NCBI GenBank assembly: GCA_015232395.1
Contig: JADFZT010000021.1
Span: forward strand, 1-64,000
Reading direction: 5' to 3'
DNA: 64,000 bases
Source: Magnetococcales bacterium
GTDB lineage: Bacteria > Pseudomonadota > Magnetococcia > Magnetococcales > JADFZT01
Shown here: piece by piece, positions 1-9,839 of the stretch
Position numbering within the stretch: position 1 is the first letter of the stretch
Layout: the number at the start of each line of letters is the position of its first letter
Made by a program: the position numbers and the translations under genes
The notes under the pieces: model-generated
Database searches by the model: none
Told to the model about the DNA's origin: nothing
Seen by the model: the letters and a program-made list of their open reading frames with translations, nothing else

Positions 1-45
1 CTCCGGAGCCAAAGGTCAGAGGTTCGAATCCTCTACCGCGCGCCA
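1..45 (+). tRNA. tRNA-Arg (CCG anticodon), 3' part
   Basis: The 3' half of a tRNA cut by the window edge. Bases 1-7 fit an anticodon loop C-T-CCG-G-A, so the anticodon at 3-5 is CCG (Arg). Then follow the 3' anticodon-stem strand (8-12), a five-base variable loop (13-17), a 5-bp T stem (18-22 with 30-34) around TTCGAAT, the acceptor strand, discriminator G and an encoded CCA ending at 45. The 5' half is outside the window. A short T-run follows directly and may end the transcript. Confidence 0.9.
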
Positions 46-175
46 GTTTTTCCTCTGCAGTTTCAAGACGTTGCTCCCTTGCCAGAAGCTTCATCCATCT
101 GAGTAAACCGCCTGAGCCAACCGCGCTTCTATCTGAAAAAAATGGGCCCGCTTTCCTGACTTGTCATCCACCGCA

Positions 176-1573
176 TTATTTGGCGTTAATCTTCAAGCTG
201 GAACCCTCGGGTTTAGCTACCCCCATGCGTTTCATCTTTTTCCACAACCCAACGCGCGAAATGCCCAACACCTTGGCAGCCTGACTCTGATTGTTTCCGG
301 TTTCGGCCAGGGCTGTCAGGATGAGTCGTTTTTCCAAGGCTGCCACTTGCCGGGAAAGATCCATGGAATGGGGCTCGGTGGATGGCTCGGGTAAGCCGGA
401 GTGAGCGAATTGCAGATCTTGGGCCTCAATGGTGATTATGGTTCCCACCCGTGGTGCTAATGCGGCCGCTGCGCGCAACAGGTTTTGCAACTCCCGGACA
501 TGGCCATGCCAGGGGCGCGCCATGAGCCAGCCCAAGGAGGCAGAGGAAAGGCGGAAAGTCTCTTTTTTGCCAGAGAGGCGATTGAGAAAGGCTTGAGCCA
601 GTGGCGGGATGTCTTCAATTCGTTCATTGAGACCCGGCGTTCGGACGATGACCCCCTTGATTCGATAATAGAGATCCTCCCGGAACGCTCCCGTTTGGAC
701 CATCGCCTCCAGATTCTGATGGGTGGCGCAAACCACCCGCACATCGGCTGATCGTTCGGTTTGCCCACCGACGGGACGAAAACATCCTTCTTGTAGAAAC
801 CGCAGTAACTTAACCTGCATGGGTGGACTCATCTCGCCGACCTCATCCAGAAACAGCGTCCCCGCCGCCGCAGCCTCAATAAGCCCCGCCCGATCCTGAT
901 TCGCACCCGTAAAGGCCCCTCTCACATGGCCGAACAGTTCATTTTCCAACAGCTCCGCAGGAATGGCTCCGCAATGGACCGCAATAAATGGACGGTCGCG
1001 GCGTGGACTGCCATCATGCAGGGCTCGGGCGGTCAACTCCTTTCCGGTTCCGCTGGGTCCGAGGATCAAGATGCTGATGTCGGTGGGGGCGATGCGGCGA
1101 ATCAACTCCCGTAAATTTTTGATCGCCTCGCTGTTGCCGATAATGCCCATCTCATCATCGCTGTGCGCGCGCTTTCGCAACTGCCGAACCTCCCGCTCCA
1201 AGGCGTTTTTTTCCAAGGCGCGACCAATGACGATACGGAGTAAATCCGGGTCCAGGGGCTTGCCGAGAAAATCCCATGCCCCATGCTCAACGGCCAGCAG
1301 GGCATTTTCCCGATCCGCGTGGCCGGTGGTCACGATCACCGGGACGCCCGAAAACCGGGGAATAAGCGCCATGCCCGCCGCCACCGAATGATCCGGCGGC
1401 ATCACCAGATCCAAGACCACCAGGTCTGGCAGCGCTGTTTGATGTTGGCCCAAAGCGGTCTCGGGGTCGCCTGCTTCCATCACTTCATGTCCCAAATCAC
1501 GCAGCCAGCTCGCGCACAGATTGCGAAAGGCTGAATCATCGTCCACCAATAAAATGCGTCCCTTGTCCGCCAT
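176..1573 (-). CDS. Sigma-54-dependent response regulator (NtrC family)
   Basis: Cytoplasmic activator of sigma-54 promoters, 465 residues from the chosen ATG. Receiver domain at about 1-120 with the acidic pocket DDD near residue 11, phosphoacceptor Asp55 and Lys105. AAA+ domain with Walker A GPSGTGKE (172-179) and the sigma-54 contact loop GAFTGA (219-224), so it should be an active ATPase. A Fis-type helix-turn-helix lies at the C-terminus. I chose the ATG at 1573 because GAGG sits 5-6 bases upstream; a GTG two codons earlier overlaps that site. It is 27 bp downstream of the kinase gene and must be co-transcribed with it. The pair resembles PrsK/PrsR-type systems that control exopolysaccharide or PEP-CTERM genes, but the target here is not visible. 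Confidence 0.92.
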   Translation of the reverse strand: MADKGRILLVDDDSAFRNLCASWLRDLGHEVMEAGDPETALGQHQTALPDLVVLDLVMPPDHSVAAGMALIPRFSGVPVIVTTGHADRENALLAVEHGAWDFLGKPLDPDLLRIVIGRALEKNALEREVRQLRKRAHSDDEMGIIGNSEAIKNLRELIRRIAPTDISILILGPSGTGKELTARALHDGSPRRDRPFIAVHCGAIPAELLENELFGHVRGAFTGANQDRAGLIEAAAAGTLFLDEVGEMSPPMQVKLLRFLQEGCFRPVGGQTERSADVRVVCATHQNLEAMVQTGAFREDLYYRIKGVIVRTPGLNERIEDIPPLAQAFLNRLSGKKETFRLSSASLGWLMARPWHGHVRELQNLLRAAAALAPRVGTIITIEAQDLQFAHSGLPEPSTEPHSMDLSRQVAALEKRLILTALAETGNNQSQAAKVLGISRVGLWKKMKRMGVAKPEGSSLKINAK

Positions 1574-1600
1574 GTTCACCTCTGCATCCCGGTATTCGTT

Positions 1601-3472
1601 TTAAGCCTCTGGAAAGGAGAGCTTGAAGCAGGTGTTCCATCCCGCCCGCTCCGTCAACTGAATGCGCCCACCATGGGCCTCCATGATGCGGGCCACGATG
1701 GCCAAGCCCAACCCGGTTCCACCTTCAAAACGGGAGACAAAAGGCGAAAAAATCCGCTCACGAATGTTGTCGGGGATGGGAGCGCCTTGATTACATAGAA
1801 ACAGGAGTCGCTCTCCTGCCCGCTCTTGTGCCTCAAGACGTATTCCGGGTTCGTGTCCTGGTTGTGCCTTGAGCGCAGCCGTGGCATTCGTGAGTAAATT
1901 GATCATGATTTGTCCAAATCGGCGCGGGTCGGCGTTCAGGGTCATCTCCGGGGGAATGGCACGCTCCACCATTAATCCCGGAAAGGCGGATAAGGCGTTG
2001 TCCAAAGCAGGGTTCAACTGGATGAGCCGGGGCGAAACTTGCCAGGATTTGGAATAATCCAACAGGTCGCCGATCAAAATATCCATACGGCCCAGTTGAC
2101 GTTGAATTTCCCCCTTGGTCGATTCAGGGGCTTGGGCTGCGGCCATGGCCACCACGTTCAAGGGGTTTCTCAACTCATGGGCCACGGTGGCGGCGAGGAG
2201 TCCCAGTTCAGTCAAGTGGGCCTCTCTTTCTCGCAACCGCGCCTCCTCAGCGGCTTGGCGCGTCCGTTCCATGTGCCCAACCGATTCGCTGACGATCCGT
2301 CCAAACAGCTCCGCTGCCATGCGGGGTCCGGGGGGCGCCTCCTGCCAACCGCTCAAAGTTGACCTCCAGGATTGTCCCTCGGGATGACAGACAATGGCTG
2401 GTGTGGTGGGGAGCGAGGCATCCTCACTTGTCGGCGATGGGCTCACAGCAACCATGACAGGCATGCGTAGATGGTTCGATAGGATGCGCTGCGCGGTCGC
2501 TTCCAATGATGGGCAGTCGGTGCATTCGGACAGTTCTGTCGTCCAGCGTTGGACTTGCCAATCATCCAGTTGTCCCCCCGGATAGATGATCCGGTTGGCG
2601 AGGCGGCGAATGGCGTCTATCAGGAAAAACGCCGCCGTCAGGGAGAGAAATTGAAAGATCCACGCCCGGGGGAGCAGGTCGTTTGTTCCGGCTCCGTTAT
2701 CCGAGGCGGCAAAAATGGCGAGCAGGGCCATTGTCGCAACCGTGAGGGGAACGCTCAGAAGCAACCATGCCACGGCGCGGCGCGCCCAGATGTTGACCTC
2801 CATCACCTGATAGCGCAGTAGACCAAAGGCCAAAAGAATGGGATATCCCGGTAGCAGCAGGACCGGATAGGGGAATAGATTCCAACCCACAGAGGTGAAC
2901 AATAAACCGGAAATGGCGAAAAATCCCCAGAGGGAGGCCATGATCACCGTTTGAATTTGTCGGCGTTGCCCGGGCGTTGCGTGATACCACACCCTGAACA
3001 GTCGGCCTTGCCCCAAGGCTGTCAAACCAATGGTAACCGCCACCATGAACCAACCTGACGAGGAAAGTTCCACTCCCCCTGGCAGCCCGGCCAAAACCAT
3101 GGGTTTTCCTACCCCCGCAGACCAACTCCACAGGGTTGTGAGCAATCCCGCCCCATAGCCTGCCCCCACAATGAGTTTTTCATTGGCGGCAGGGTTCCGG
3201 TTCGTGCAGTAGCGATAGGCAAAATGGTTGAACAGGGCTGCTACGAATGGCGACCCTCCCACCAGCAGAAGCCCCACATGCTGGCTTTTTTCTCCCGGAA
3301 TGGAGACCAGCCAAAAACCGCAAACGCCCACCAAAGTTCCCACTAAATAGCGCACAAGATGGGGAGCGCTTGGGGTTGATGCCGCTTTACGCCAAACAGC
3401 AAATGACAGCAGTGCACACAGCGCCACTGAGCCTGCCAATGCGCCATGGTATGCGACATTCAAAAAGGACAT
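1601..3472 (-). CDS. Multipass membrane histidine kinase, partner of the sigma-54 regulator
   Basis: 623 residues. About eight hydrophobic segments fill residues 1-290, followed by a region (310-400) that may be a degenerate GAF domain. Then come a HisKA helix with the phosphorylatable His432 in VAHELRNPLN, and a HATPase domain with an N box (NLLTNATAA) and G box (GTGLGLAI). The architecture is close to PrsK. The membrane part looks like a sensor buried in the bilayer rather than a periplasmic domain. It is the first gene of a two-gene minus-strand operon and diverges from the operon starting at 3653, so the 180 bp between them should hold both promoters. The signal is unknown. Confidence 0.88.
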   Translation of the reverse strand: MSFLNVAYHGALAGSVALCALLSFAVWRKAASTPSAPHLVRYLVGTLVGVCGFWLVSIPGEKSQHVGLLLVGGSPFVAALFNHFAYRYCTNRNPAANEKLIVGAGYGAGLLTTLWSWSAGVGKPMVLAGLPGGVELSSSGWFMVAVTIGLTALGQGRLFRVWYHATPGQRRQIQTVIMASLWGFFAISGLLFTSVGWNLFPYPVLLLPGYPILLAFGLLRYQVMEVNIWARRAVAWLLLSVPLTVATMALLAIFAASDNGAGTNDLLPRAWIFQFLSLTAAFFLIDAIRRLANRIIYPGGQLDDWQVQRWTTELSECTDCPSLEATAQRILSNHLRMPVMVAVSPSPTSEDASLPTTPAIVCHPEGQSWRSTLSGWQEAPPGPRMAAELFGRIVSESVGHMERTRQAAEEARLREREAHLTELGLLAATVAHELRNPLNVVAMAAAQAPESTKGEIQRQLGRMDILIGDLLDYSKSWQVSPRLIQLNPALDNALSAFPGLMVERAIPPEMTLNADPRRFGQIMINLLTNATAALKAQPGHEPGIRLEAQERAGERLLFLCNQGAPIPDNIRERIFSPFVSRFEGGTGLGLAIVARIMEAHGGRIQLTERAGWNTCFKLSFPEA

Positions 3473-3652
3473 GGGCAGAACCTTTGCAGGAGTTAACCCT
3501 GGTTAGCGAACTGGGATTGCAGCATGTTAACAAAGTTAGCCATTTATTGAAACAATGAAGAAAAAACACTGCGAACACAGTCTGTTATCGTTTGGTCTGC
3601 GGATTGCCATAATAGATGTCAATGGAAACCACCTTTGGCTGAAGGAGATCAC

Positions 3653-4057
3653 ATGAATGTCTGGACGTTTTTTCTGTTGCAGATGGCGATTTCGCTTTTT
3701 ATCAGTGGCGTTGTTGTTTTCGTTTTGTCTCCGGCGCTTCGACCGATTCTCGCCGATATATGTGGGGCGGATCACCGTGCCCGTTTTTGGGTGACCTATT
3801 CAAACGTCATGATGGTTTTGGTCCCGCTTCTCGTGGTCATTTTTATGGGTGAGCTTCAGTATAGTGAAGAGAGAACGCTTATTTTGCTCAAGCGGGCTCT
3901 GGGTGGAACAATCGCAGGATTGATTGTCACCCTGATTATCATGAGCCGACAGATTACCCGGTCAATCGCTCCCGATCAGCCAAACGAGCTTCCTGGCTTG
4001 TTGCCGCCCACGCCTGCCAAAACGAGCGAAAATACGAACTCGGGCATATCGTCATGA
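3653..4057 (+). CDS. Small multipass membrane protein of unknown function
   Basis: 134 residues with three predicted membrane segments: about 3-28, a middle pair of hydrophobic stretches around 45-70, and 85-108. A charged, Pro-rich tail follows. I recognise no family with certainty. The ATG at 3653 has a good AAGGAG about seven bases upstream; an in-frame TTG at 3635 lies upstream of that site and is unlikely. Its last four bases (ATGA) overlap the start of the next gene, which implies translational coupling and membership in the SDR-DoxX operon. Confidence 0.7.
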   Translation: MNVWTFFLLQMAISLFISGVVVFVLSPALRPILADICGADHRARFWVTYSNVMMVLVPLLVVIFMGELQYSEERTLILLKRALGGTIAGLIVTLIIMSRQITRSIAPDQPNELPGLLPPTPAKTSENTNSGISS

Positions 4058-5349
4058 AGGTGCTTATCGTCGGGGCGAGCGGCTTTATCGGTAGTCGATT
4101 GGTCAGAAAATTTGCCGCAAAGGGACATCCAGTGATCTGCTGCGGCCGCCATGTGGAGGGTCTGCATCGCCAGTTTCCCCAGTTGTTATCCATCCCGGTG
4201 GACTTTGGTCGGGATGGTCTGGATGACTGGCTCTCCCGTTTGGGCGGTGTGGATTTGGTGATCAATGCAGCGGGGGTGATCGGGGATGGTTCTGGCAATC
4301 CCATGGACGCTGTCCACACCACCGGCCCCCAGGCTCTGTTTGAAGCGTGTATGAAGGCTGGCGTCAAACAGGTGATCCAGATATCGGCGTTGGGGGCGGA
4401 TCCAGCCGGAGCCACTCGATATTACCGCTCCAAAGGAAGCGCTGACGCTTTTCTGGCTGGAGTTGACCCCCCCCGCAAGCAACTCAGGTGGACGATCATT
4501 CGTCCCTCTGTGGTGGTGGGACGGGGCGGTGGCAGTCATGGCCTTTTTGCTTCCATGGCGGCGTGGCCACTGATGCCGCGTTTGGGTCAAGGGCGCTGGC
4601 GGGTTCAACCCATTCATGTGCTCGATTTGGTGGAACTGGTTTATGCCATCGCCTTGGATAATGGCCCAATCCCTCCACAGATTGAAGCAGCGGGTGCCGA
4701 ACCGTTAACCACCGATGGCCTGACCGCCATTTTTCGGCAATGGCTTGGCCTGAAACCCGGACGGTTTATGACCATCCCGACGAAGTTCTTGATTTTTGCA
4801 GGATGGGTTGGTGACCGTCTGCCCTTGGGACCGCTCAACAGCGACGCCCTGGCCATGCTCATGGGCGACAATGTCCGCTCCACCTCAGAACCGGTAAATC
4901 CGGATGGCTGCCAACCGCGCTCCCTGGAGCTGGCCATGTTGGAGGAACCCGCCACCGAAGCAGATCTTTGGCAAGCGCGCCTGTTTCATCTGCGACCTTT
5001 GCTGCGCTGGGTGCTGGGGCTGTTTTGGATCGCTTCCGGCCTGATTCCCATTCTTATCCATAGTGCCCAATCAGAAGGATATGCCCTGCTTGAACGCCTT
5101 GACCTGACGGGAGGGTGGGCGGATGCAACCCTGTACGGAGCGGCGGCGTTGGATGTTCTCCTGGGAGGACTGCTGTTGGCCTCATTCAAAGTTCGTTTGG
5201 TTGGCGGTGTTCAGATTTTCGCTACCCTCTTTTTTTCCGCCATCATCATCGCTTCCATGCCGGAATTTTTATGGCATCCCTTTGGCTCCCTGACAAAAAA
5301 CATCCCCCTCATCGCAGCAACGGCGATCATGATGATTCTGGAGGAGTAG
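4054..5349 (+). CDS. SDR-type NAD(P)-binding protein fused to a DoxX-like membrane domain
   Basis: 431 residues. The first ~290 form an atypical/extended SDR Rossmann domain: nucleotide motif GASGFIG near residue 7 and a YYRSK segment near 130 in place of the usual catalytic YxxxK. From about residue 310 to the end there are four hydrophobic segments of the DoxX-like type, so the oxidoreductase is anchored in the inner membrane and faces the cytoplasm. Similar fusions are known in proteobacteria, usually annotated as SDR family oxidoreductase, with no established substrate. It overlaps the previous gene by 4 bp and is 4 bp from the DUF2269-like gene, so the three are likely made together. Confidence 0.82.
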   Translation: MKVLIVGASGFIGSRLVRKFAAKGHPVICCGRHVEGLHRQFPQLLSIPVDFGRDGLDDWLSRLGGVDLVINAAGVIGDGSGNPMDAVHTTGPQALFEACMKAGVKQVIQISALGADPAGATRYYRSKGSADAFLAGVDPPRKQLRWTIIRPSVVVGRGGGSHGLFASMAAWPLMPRLGQGRWRVQPIHVLDLVELVYAIALDNGPIPPQIEAAGAEPLTTDGLTAIFRQWLGLKPGRFMTIPTKFLIFAGWVGDRLPLGPLNSDALAMLMGDNVRSTSEPVNPDGCQPRSLELAMLEEPATEADLWQARLFHLRPLLRWVLGLFWIASGLIPILIHSAQSEGYALLERLDLTGGWADATLYGAAALDVLLGGLLLASFKVRLVGGVQIFATLFFSAIIIASMPEFLWHPFGSLTKNIPLIAATAIMMILEE

Positions 5350-5353
5350 GCCC

Positions 5354-5827
5354 ATGGATTATCTGGTTTTAAAATATATTCACATCATCAGCGCCACACT
5401 GCTCTTCGGCACGGGGTTGGGTACGGCCTTTCAGATGGTTCGGGCCTATTTCAGCCACGATGTCCGAGCCATTGCGGCGGTTTCACGGAGTGTGGTTCTG
5501 GCCGATTGGATTTTTACCGCCCCTGCGGTGGTTGTCCAACTGGTTACCGGTGGCTGGATGATGTGGCTGATGGACTATCCCCTGATGACTGGATGGCTGA
5601 TGGCTGCCTTGATTTTGTACGTGATTGTTGGGGTCTGTTGGCTGCCTGTGGTTTGGCTTCAGATCCGAATGGAACGCATGGCTGCCAAGGCGATGACTGC
5701 TGGCGAGGCGTTGCCGCCTCTTTACCATCGTTATTTTCGAATCTGGTTTGTTTTGGGATGGCCCGCTTTCCTGTCGGTGCTGGTTATCTTCTATCTGATG
5801 GTTTTCAAGCCGGAGATCTCTATTTAG
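5354..5827 (+). CDS. DUF2269-like integral membrane protein
   Basis: 157 residues with four membrane helices (about 5-25, 48-72, 78-103, 130-152). It has the conserved N-terminal His-rich helix typical of DUF2269 (KYIHIISATLLFGTGLG) and the Trp/Gly-rich second helix (VTGGWMMW). These proteins are small inner-membrane proteins with no proven activity; the conserved His suggests metal or haem binding, which is inference. GGAG precedes the ATG at a normal distance. Lies between two SDR genes in one operon, and the same neighbourhood (SDR-DoxX next to DUF2269) occurs in other bacteria. Confidence 0.8.
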   Translation: MDYLVLKYIHIISATLLFGTGLGTAFQMVRAYFSHDVRAIAAVSRSVVLADWIFTAPAVVVQLVTGGWMMWLMDYPLMTGWLMAALILYVIVGVCWLPVVWLQIRMERMAAKAMTAGEALPPLYHRYFRIWFVLGWPAFLSVLVIFYLMVFKPEISI

Positions 5828-5838
5828 GAGAATAGGCC

Positions 5839-6798
5839 ATGCGCATCCTCATGACGGGTGCTGGGGGCAACCTCGGTTCACTCCTTGCCCGGCATCTGCT
5901 CCATCATACCAACCACTCTCTCAACTTGATGGTTCACCGGAACCCTTTGCCAGCAGATTTGGCGAGCAACAACAGAGTTGGCGTCTTCAAATGTGATTTA
6001 TCCAAACCGAAGACCCTGGAGGCCTCCTGCCGAGGATGTGACGCCATCATTCATTTCGGCAGCGTGTTGTTTGCTCCCCGACCGGAACGACACTTTCCCC
6101 TCACCAACACCCAAAACAGTGTCAACATGATTGATGCTGCCATAAGGGCAGGCGTTGAAAGGTTCATCCTTGTCAGTTTTCCTCATGTGGAGGGGGCAAC
6201 CAGTCAGGATGATCCGTGTATCGGGCGTGTGGACCGAAGACCCGTCAGCATCCACGCAAAAACGCGATTGGAGGCTGAAAAATATCTGCTGCGCAAGGGA
6301 GAGGAAACCGGCTTGCGCGCCATCTCCCTACGTCCGGGCATGATCTATGGATCGGAGGTGCTGATGATCGAGTTTGCCCGCAAGTTGGCGCGCTTCGGCC
6401 TGCTTGGGGTCTGGAATAATGAGACGCCGGTGCATCTTCTCTCTCTGGCTGACTTTAACGCCTGCTGCCAGGCCGCACTGGAAAAACCGGAAGCTGTTGG
6501 CGTCTATCCATTGGGCGATGACGCCCCCACCACGTTACAGGCATTTATGGATGAGTCTTGCCGCCACCTGGGACTTCAAAAGCCTTGGCGACTCCCAGAA
6601 GCGGCTTTTTTTGCCGCTGCGTGGGCTTCTGAATCCATGGCAACCCTCTTTGGAACCAAAACGCCGTTGACCACTGATTTTATTCGTATTGGACAGGTGC
6701 CCTATTTTTGCGATACCTCCCGCATGCGACGGGACCTAATACCCGTTTTACGCCATGCCTCTTTTCGGGATGCTTTGTTTACTCTGGAGAAAAACTGA
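5839..6798 (+). CDS. NAD(P)-dependent epimerase/SDR-family protein
   Basis: 319 residues, extended SDR fold. The dinucleotide motif GAGGNLG is at residues 7-13 and the structural motif around IHFGS near 70. The segment that normally carries YxxxK reads SIHAK (about 137-141), so the catalytic Tyr appears to be missing and the protein may bind nucleotide or act in a non-standard way. Last gene of the 3653-6798 operon, 11 bp after the DUF2269-like gene, with GGAG upstream of its ATG. No terminator is obvious downstream. Confidence 0.8.
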   Translation: MRILMTGAGGNLGSLLARHLLHHTNHSLNLMVHRNPLPADLASNNRVGVFKCDLSKPKTLEASCRGCDAIIHFGSVLFAPRPERHFPLTNTQNSVNMIDAAIRAGVERFILVSFPHVEGATSQDDPCIGRVDRRPVSIHAKTRLEAEKYLLRKGEETGLRAISLRPGMIYGSEVLMIEFARKLARFGLLGVWNNETPVHLLSLADFNACCQAALEKPEAVGVYPLGDDAPTTLQAFMDESCRHLGLQKPWRLPEAAFFAAAWASESMATLFGTKTPLTTDFIRIGQVPYFCDTSRMRRDLIPVLRHASFRDALFTLEKN

Positions 6799-7101
6799 AC
6801 CATCCAGTCTAGCGTGGTGATGTTGGCGCTCTGGGTAAGGTGGGTGAATGCTGGGTGTGGCCGGTTCGAGGTGGGCCATAAAATATCAGGGGTGCTGGGG
6901 GATTATCTCCCAGCCGGGTGTGGGCAGCGCCCACGGTTGTGATCTTGAATTTGCTTTTCCCATCCGAATAATGTGGCATCCAATCCCCCATTTTTTCAAT
7001 TAAATCTTCCTTCTCTCCAAGCTGTTCCCAGTTGTCCTGGGTGATTGGTTATTGCATCCTCAGGCGCCATGGTAAGATGTGCGTCCCCTGTGGAGAAAGA
7101 G
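6799..7101. other. Intergenic region before formate dehydrogenase
   Basis: About 300 bp with no credible gene. Several C- and G-rich stretches occur, but I find no clear terminator hairpin with a T-run and no convincing sigma-70 or sigma-54 promoter. It must contain the formate dehydrogenase promoter unless that gene is read through from the SDR operon. Confidence 0.5.
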
Positions 7102-9819
7102 ATGCAAAAAAACCCCACCATAGCAACGACCATCGATGGCACCCCGGTTTCCTTCCCGGCAGGCACCCTTTTGCTTCAAGCAGCCAAGAGCCTGGGCCGG
7201 GAAATTCCGACCCTCTGCCACTCCGACCGATTGCAACCCTGCGGCAGCTGTCGGATCTGTCTGGTGGAGGAGGTGGGGGCGGGATATGTGCCTGCTTGCG
7301 CCACTGAGATCAGAGAGGGCGCCCGCTATGTGACCACATCGGTGGCGCTTGATCAGATTCGGCGCGGCATCCTGGGGATGATCCTGCGTCGCCATCCCCT
7401 CCACTGCCGGGGGTGCAGGGTGGATGGGCGCTGCCAGTTGCAAAGGGTGGCCATTCAGCTGGGCTTTTCTCCGGATGGTCAAGCTGGGGGAAGCTTGTCA
7501 GAAATCGATACCCGCCATCCCATGATTCACCGCCATCACGATCTATGCATCCAGTGCGGTGTGTGTGTGAGGGCCTGCCACGAAATTCAGGGGCAGGATG
7601 TCCTGGGTATGGCCGGGCGCGGGGAAGGGATGCGGGTGGTGGCGGGTGGGGATCTCTCCCTGGAGGAGGCCGGTTGTGTCTCCTGTGGGCAGTGTCTCTA
7701 TGAGTGCCCGACAGGGGCTTTGCAGGCAGGGGATCAAACTCGTCCTGGAAGTTTCGACCGGGAGGTGACCACCACCTGTGGCTACTGTGCGGTAGGGTGT
7801 CGGCTGCGGGTGCAGGTCAAGGAAAATCGGATTGTGGGAATGGAGCCGGATCTGGACGGTTCTGCCAACCGGGGACACGCTTGTGTGAAGGGGCGGTTTG
7901 GATTCCAGTTTGTCGAAGCCCCGGATCGCCTTCGCTTGCCTTTGATCCGTCAGCCGGATGGCACGTTTCGGGAGAGTGGCTGGGAGGAAGCCCTGGATCT
8001 GGTTGCCCGGCGTTTTATGGATATTCGGCAGCGGGAGGGGGGGCGTGCATTGGGGGTGGTGAGTTCGGCCCGCTGCACCAATGAAGAAAACTATCTTCTG
8101 CAAAAAATGGCTCGGGTGGTGTTTGGCACCAACAATATCGACAACTGCGCCCGGGTTTGCCACTCCCCATCCGCCTTTGCCTTGGGAGAAGCCTTGGGCA
8201 CGGGAGCGGGCACCAACAGCTTTGAGGATGTGGAACGCTCGGACGTATTGCTGCTTGTCGGGGCTAATCCGACCGAAGCGCACCCGGTGTTTGGAGCCCG
8301 CATTAAACAGGCGGTTCGCCAAGGGTGTCGGCTGATCGTCATCGATCCACGCAACACTGAACTGGCACGCCTGGCCGATATCCATATTCCCCTGCGACCA
8401 GGATCCAATGTGCCGGTGATCAACGCCATGCAGTCGGTATTGATCGAAGAGGAATTATTCGACGAAGCCTTTATCCGAAAGCATGCCGAGGGCTTTGAAG
8501 CGATTCAGGATGGATTGCAGGGGTGTACCCCGGAATGGGCAGGGGAACATGCGGGGGTTGATGGGGCGTTGATCACCCAAGCCGCCCGTCTTTACGCCTC
8601 GGGGAAAGCGTCGCAAATATTGTGGGGGTTGGGGATTACGGAGTCGTGTCAGGGCACGGTGGCCGCCTTTGGTTTGATCAATCTGGCCATCATGACCGGC
8701 AATCTGGGACGCCCCGGGACCGGGTCCAGCCCCATTCGGGGACAAAACAATGTCCAGGGTGCGTGCGATATGGGGGCGTTGCCCAATGTTTTCAGTGACT
8801 ATCAATCGGTCACGGATGGCGCCGCACGAAAACGTCATCAAGCCGTGTGGGGGGTGACACCTCCCGATCAGGTCGGGTTGAAAATGCCGGAAATGTTGGC
8901 CGCTGCCAGGGAGGGGGCTCTCAAGGGGCTCTATCTGGTGGCCCAGGATCCGGCCCAATCCGACCCGGACACCCAGCAGGTTTTGCAGGCCCTGGAGCAG
9001 CTGGAATTTTTGGTGGTTCAGGATCTCTTTTTGACCGAATCCGCCCGGTTTGCCGATGTGGTGCTGCCGGGTGCCGGTTTTTTGGAAAAATCCGGCACTT
9101 TCGTCAACAGCGACCGGCGGATTCAGCGCATCGTGCCAGCTGTTGAGCCCCCGGGCGAAGCGCTGCCGGACGGGGAAATCACCCACCGTTTGGCGGGGCG
9201 CATGGGCTATGATTTTGGCTTCACAGCTGAAAATGGATCGGGCATCGATCCTGAAAAGGTGATGGTGGAAATCGCCTCCCTCACCCCCAACTGGGGGGGT
9301 GTGACCTACCAGAGGCTGGATGCCTTGGGCTTTTTACAGTGGCCATGCCCCGATGTGGATCATCCGGGAACCGATATAGTCCACCGGGCGGGGCGTTTTA
9401 TTCGAGGCCGCGCCCGATTGACCCCCACCCCCTGGCGCGCTTTAACACAATCGGTGGATAGCCACTACCCCCTGATGCTGACCACCGGTCGCATTCTGTT
9501 TCACTATAATTCCGGCTCCATGACCCGCCGCACCCCCATCGCCGCTCTGGATGGGGCTGGGGAGGAGCGGGTCCGGATTCATCCCGTTGATGCCGCTCGG
9601 TTGAATATTGTGACCGGGGAGCGGGTTGCGGTGATCTCCCGTCAGGGGCGTGTGACGCTTTTGGCCCAGGTGAGTGACCAGAGCAATCCGGGGTTGCTGT
9701 TCATGGCCTTTCATTTTCCCCAAACCCGGACCAACCTGCTGATTGGCAACGCCGCCGACGAACAGACCCTCTGTCCGGAATACAAGGTAACACCGGTTCG
9801 GCTGGAAAAAGTGAGTTGA
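7102..9819 (+). CDS. Molybdenum formate dehydrogenase, catalytic (alpha) subunit, FdsA/FdhF type
   Basis: 905 residues. Oxidises formate to CO2, or the reverse, at a bis-molybdopterin centre. Domain order: N-terminal [2Fe-2S] ferredoxin (Cys in CGSCRIC), His/Cys-ligated [4Fe-4S] domain (HPLHCRGC), a two-cluster ferredoxin domain (CIQCGVC and CVSCGQC), the [4Fe-4S] motif CGYCAVGC of the molybdopterin domain, and a C-terminal dinucleotide-binding domain. The molybdenum ligand is cysteine, not selenocysteine (CARVCHSP). The ATG at 7102 has GGAG six bases upstream; an upstream in-frame GTG adds 19 residues that do not look like this family. The FdsB/FdsG-type NADH subunits are not next to it, so its electron partner is not visible. 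The FeoC-like gene follows directly. Confidence 0.93.
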   Translation: MQKNPTIATTIDGTPVSFPAGTLLLQAAKSLGREIPTLCHSDRLQPCGSCRICLVEEVGAGYVPACATEIREGARYVTTSVALDQIRRGILGMILRRHPLHCRGCRVDGRCQLQRVAIQLGFSPDGQAGGSLSEIDTRHPMIHRHHDLCIQCGVCVRACHEIQGQDVLGMAGRGEGMRVVAGGDLSLEEAGCVSCGQCLYECPTGALQAGDQTRPGSFDREVTTTCGYCAVGCRLRVQVKENRIVGMEPDLDGSANRGHACVKGRFGFQFVEAPDRLRLPLIRQPDGTFRESGWEEALDLVARRFMDIRQREGGRALGVVSSARCTNEENYLLQKMARVVFGTNNIDNCARVCHSPSAFALGEALGTGAGTNSFEDVERSDVLLLVGANPTEAHPVFGARIKQAVRQGCRLIVIDPRNTELARLADIHIPLRPGSNVPVINAMQSVLIEEELFDEAFIRKHAEGFEAIQDGLQGCTPEWAGEHAGVDGALITQAARLYASGKASQILWGLGITESCQGTVAAFGLINLAIMTGNLGRPGTGSSPIRGQNNVQGACDMGALPNVFSDYQSVTDGAARKRHQAVWGVTPPDQVGLKMPEMLAAAREGALKGLYLVAQDPAQSDPDTQQVLQALEQLEFLVVQDLFLTESARFADVVLPGAGFLEKSGTFVNSDRRIQRIVPAVEPPGEALPDGEITHRLAGRMGYDFGFTAENGSGIDPEKVMVEIASLTPNWGGVTYQRLDALGFLQWPCPDVDHPGTDIVHRAGRFIRGRARLTPTPWRALTQSVDSHYPLMLTTGRILFHYNSGSMTRRTPIAALDGAGEERVRIHPVDAARLNIVTGERVAVISRQGRVTLLAQVSDQSNPGLLFMAFHFPQTRTNLLIGNAADEQTLCPEYKVTPVRLEKVS

Positions 9820-9839
9820 CTGGGAGGGAGGATAGCAAG

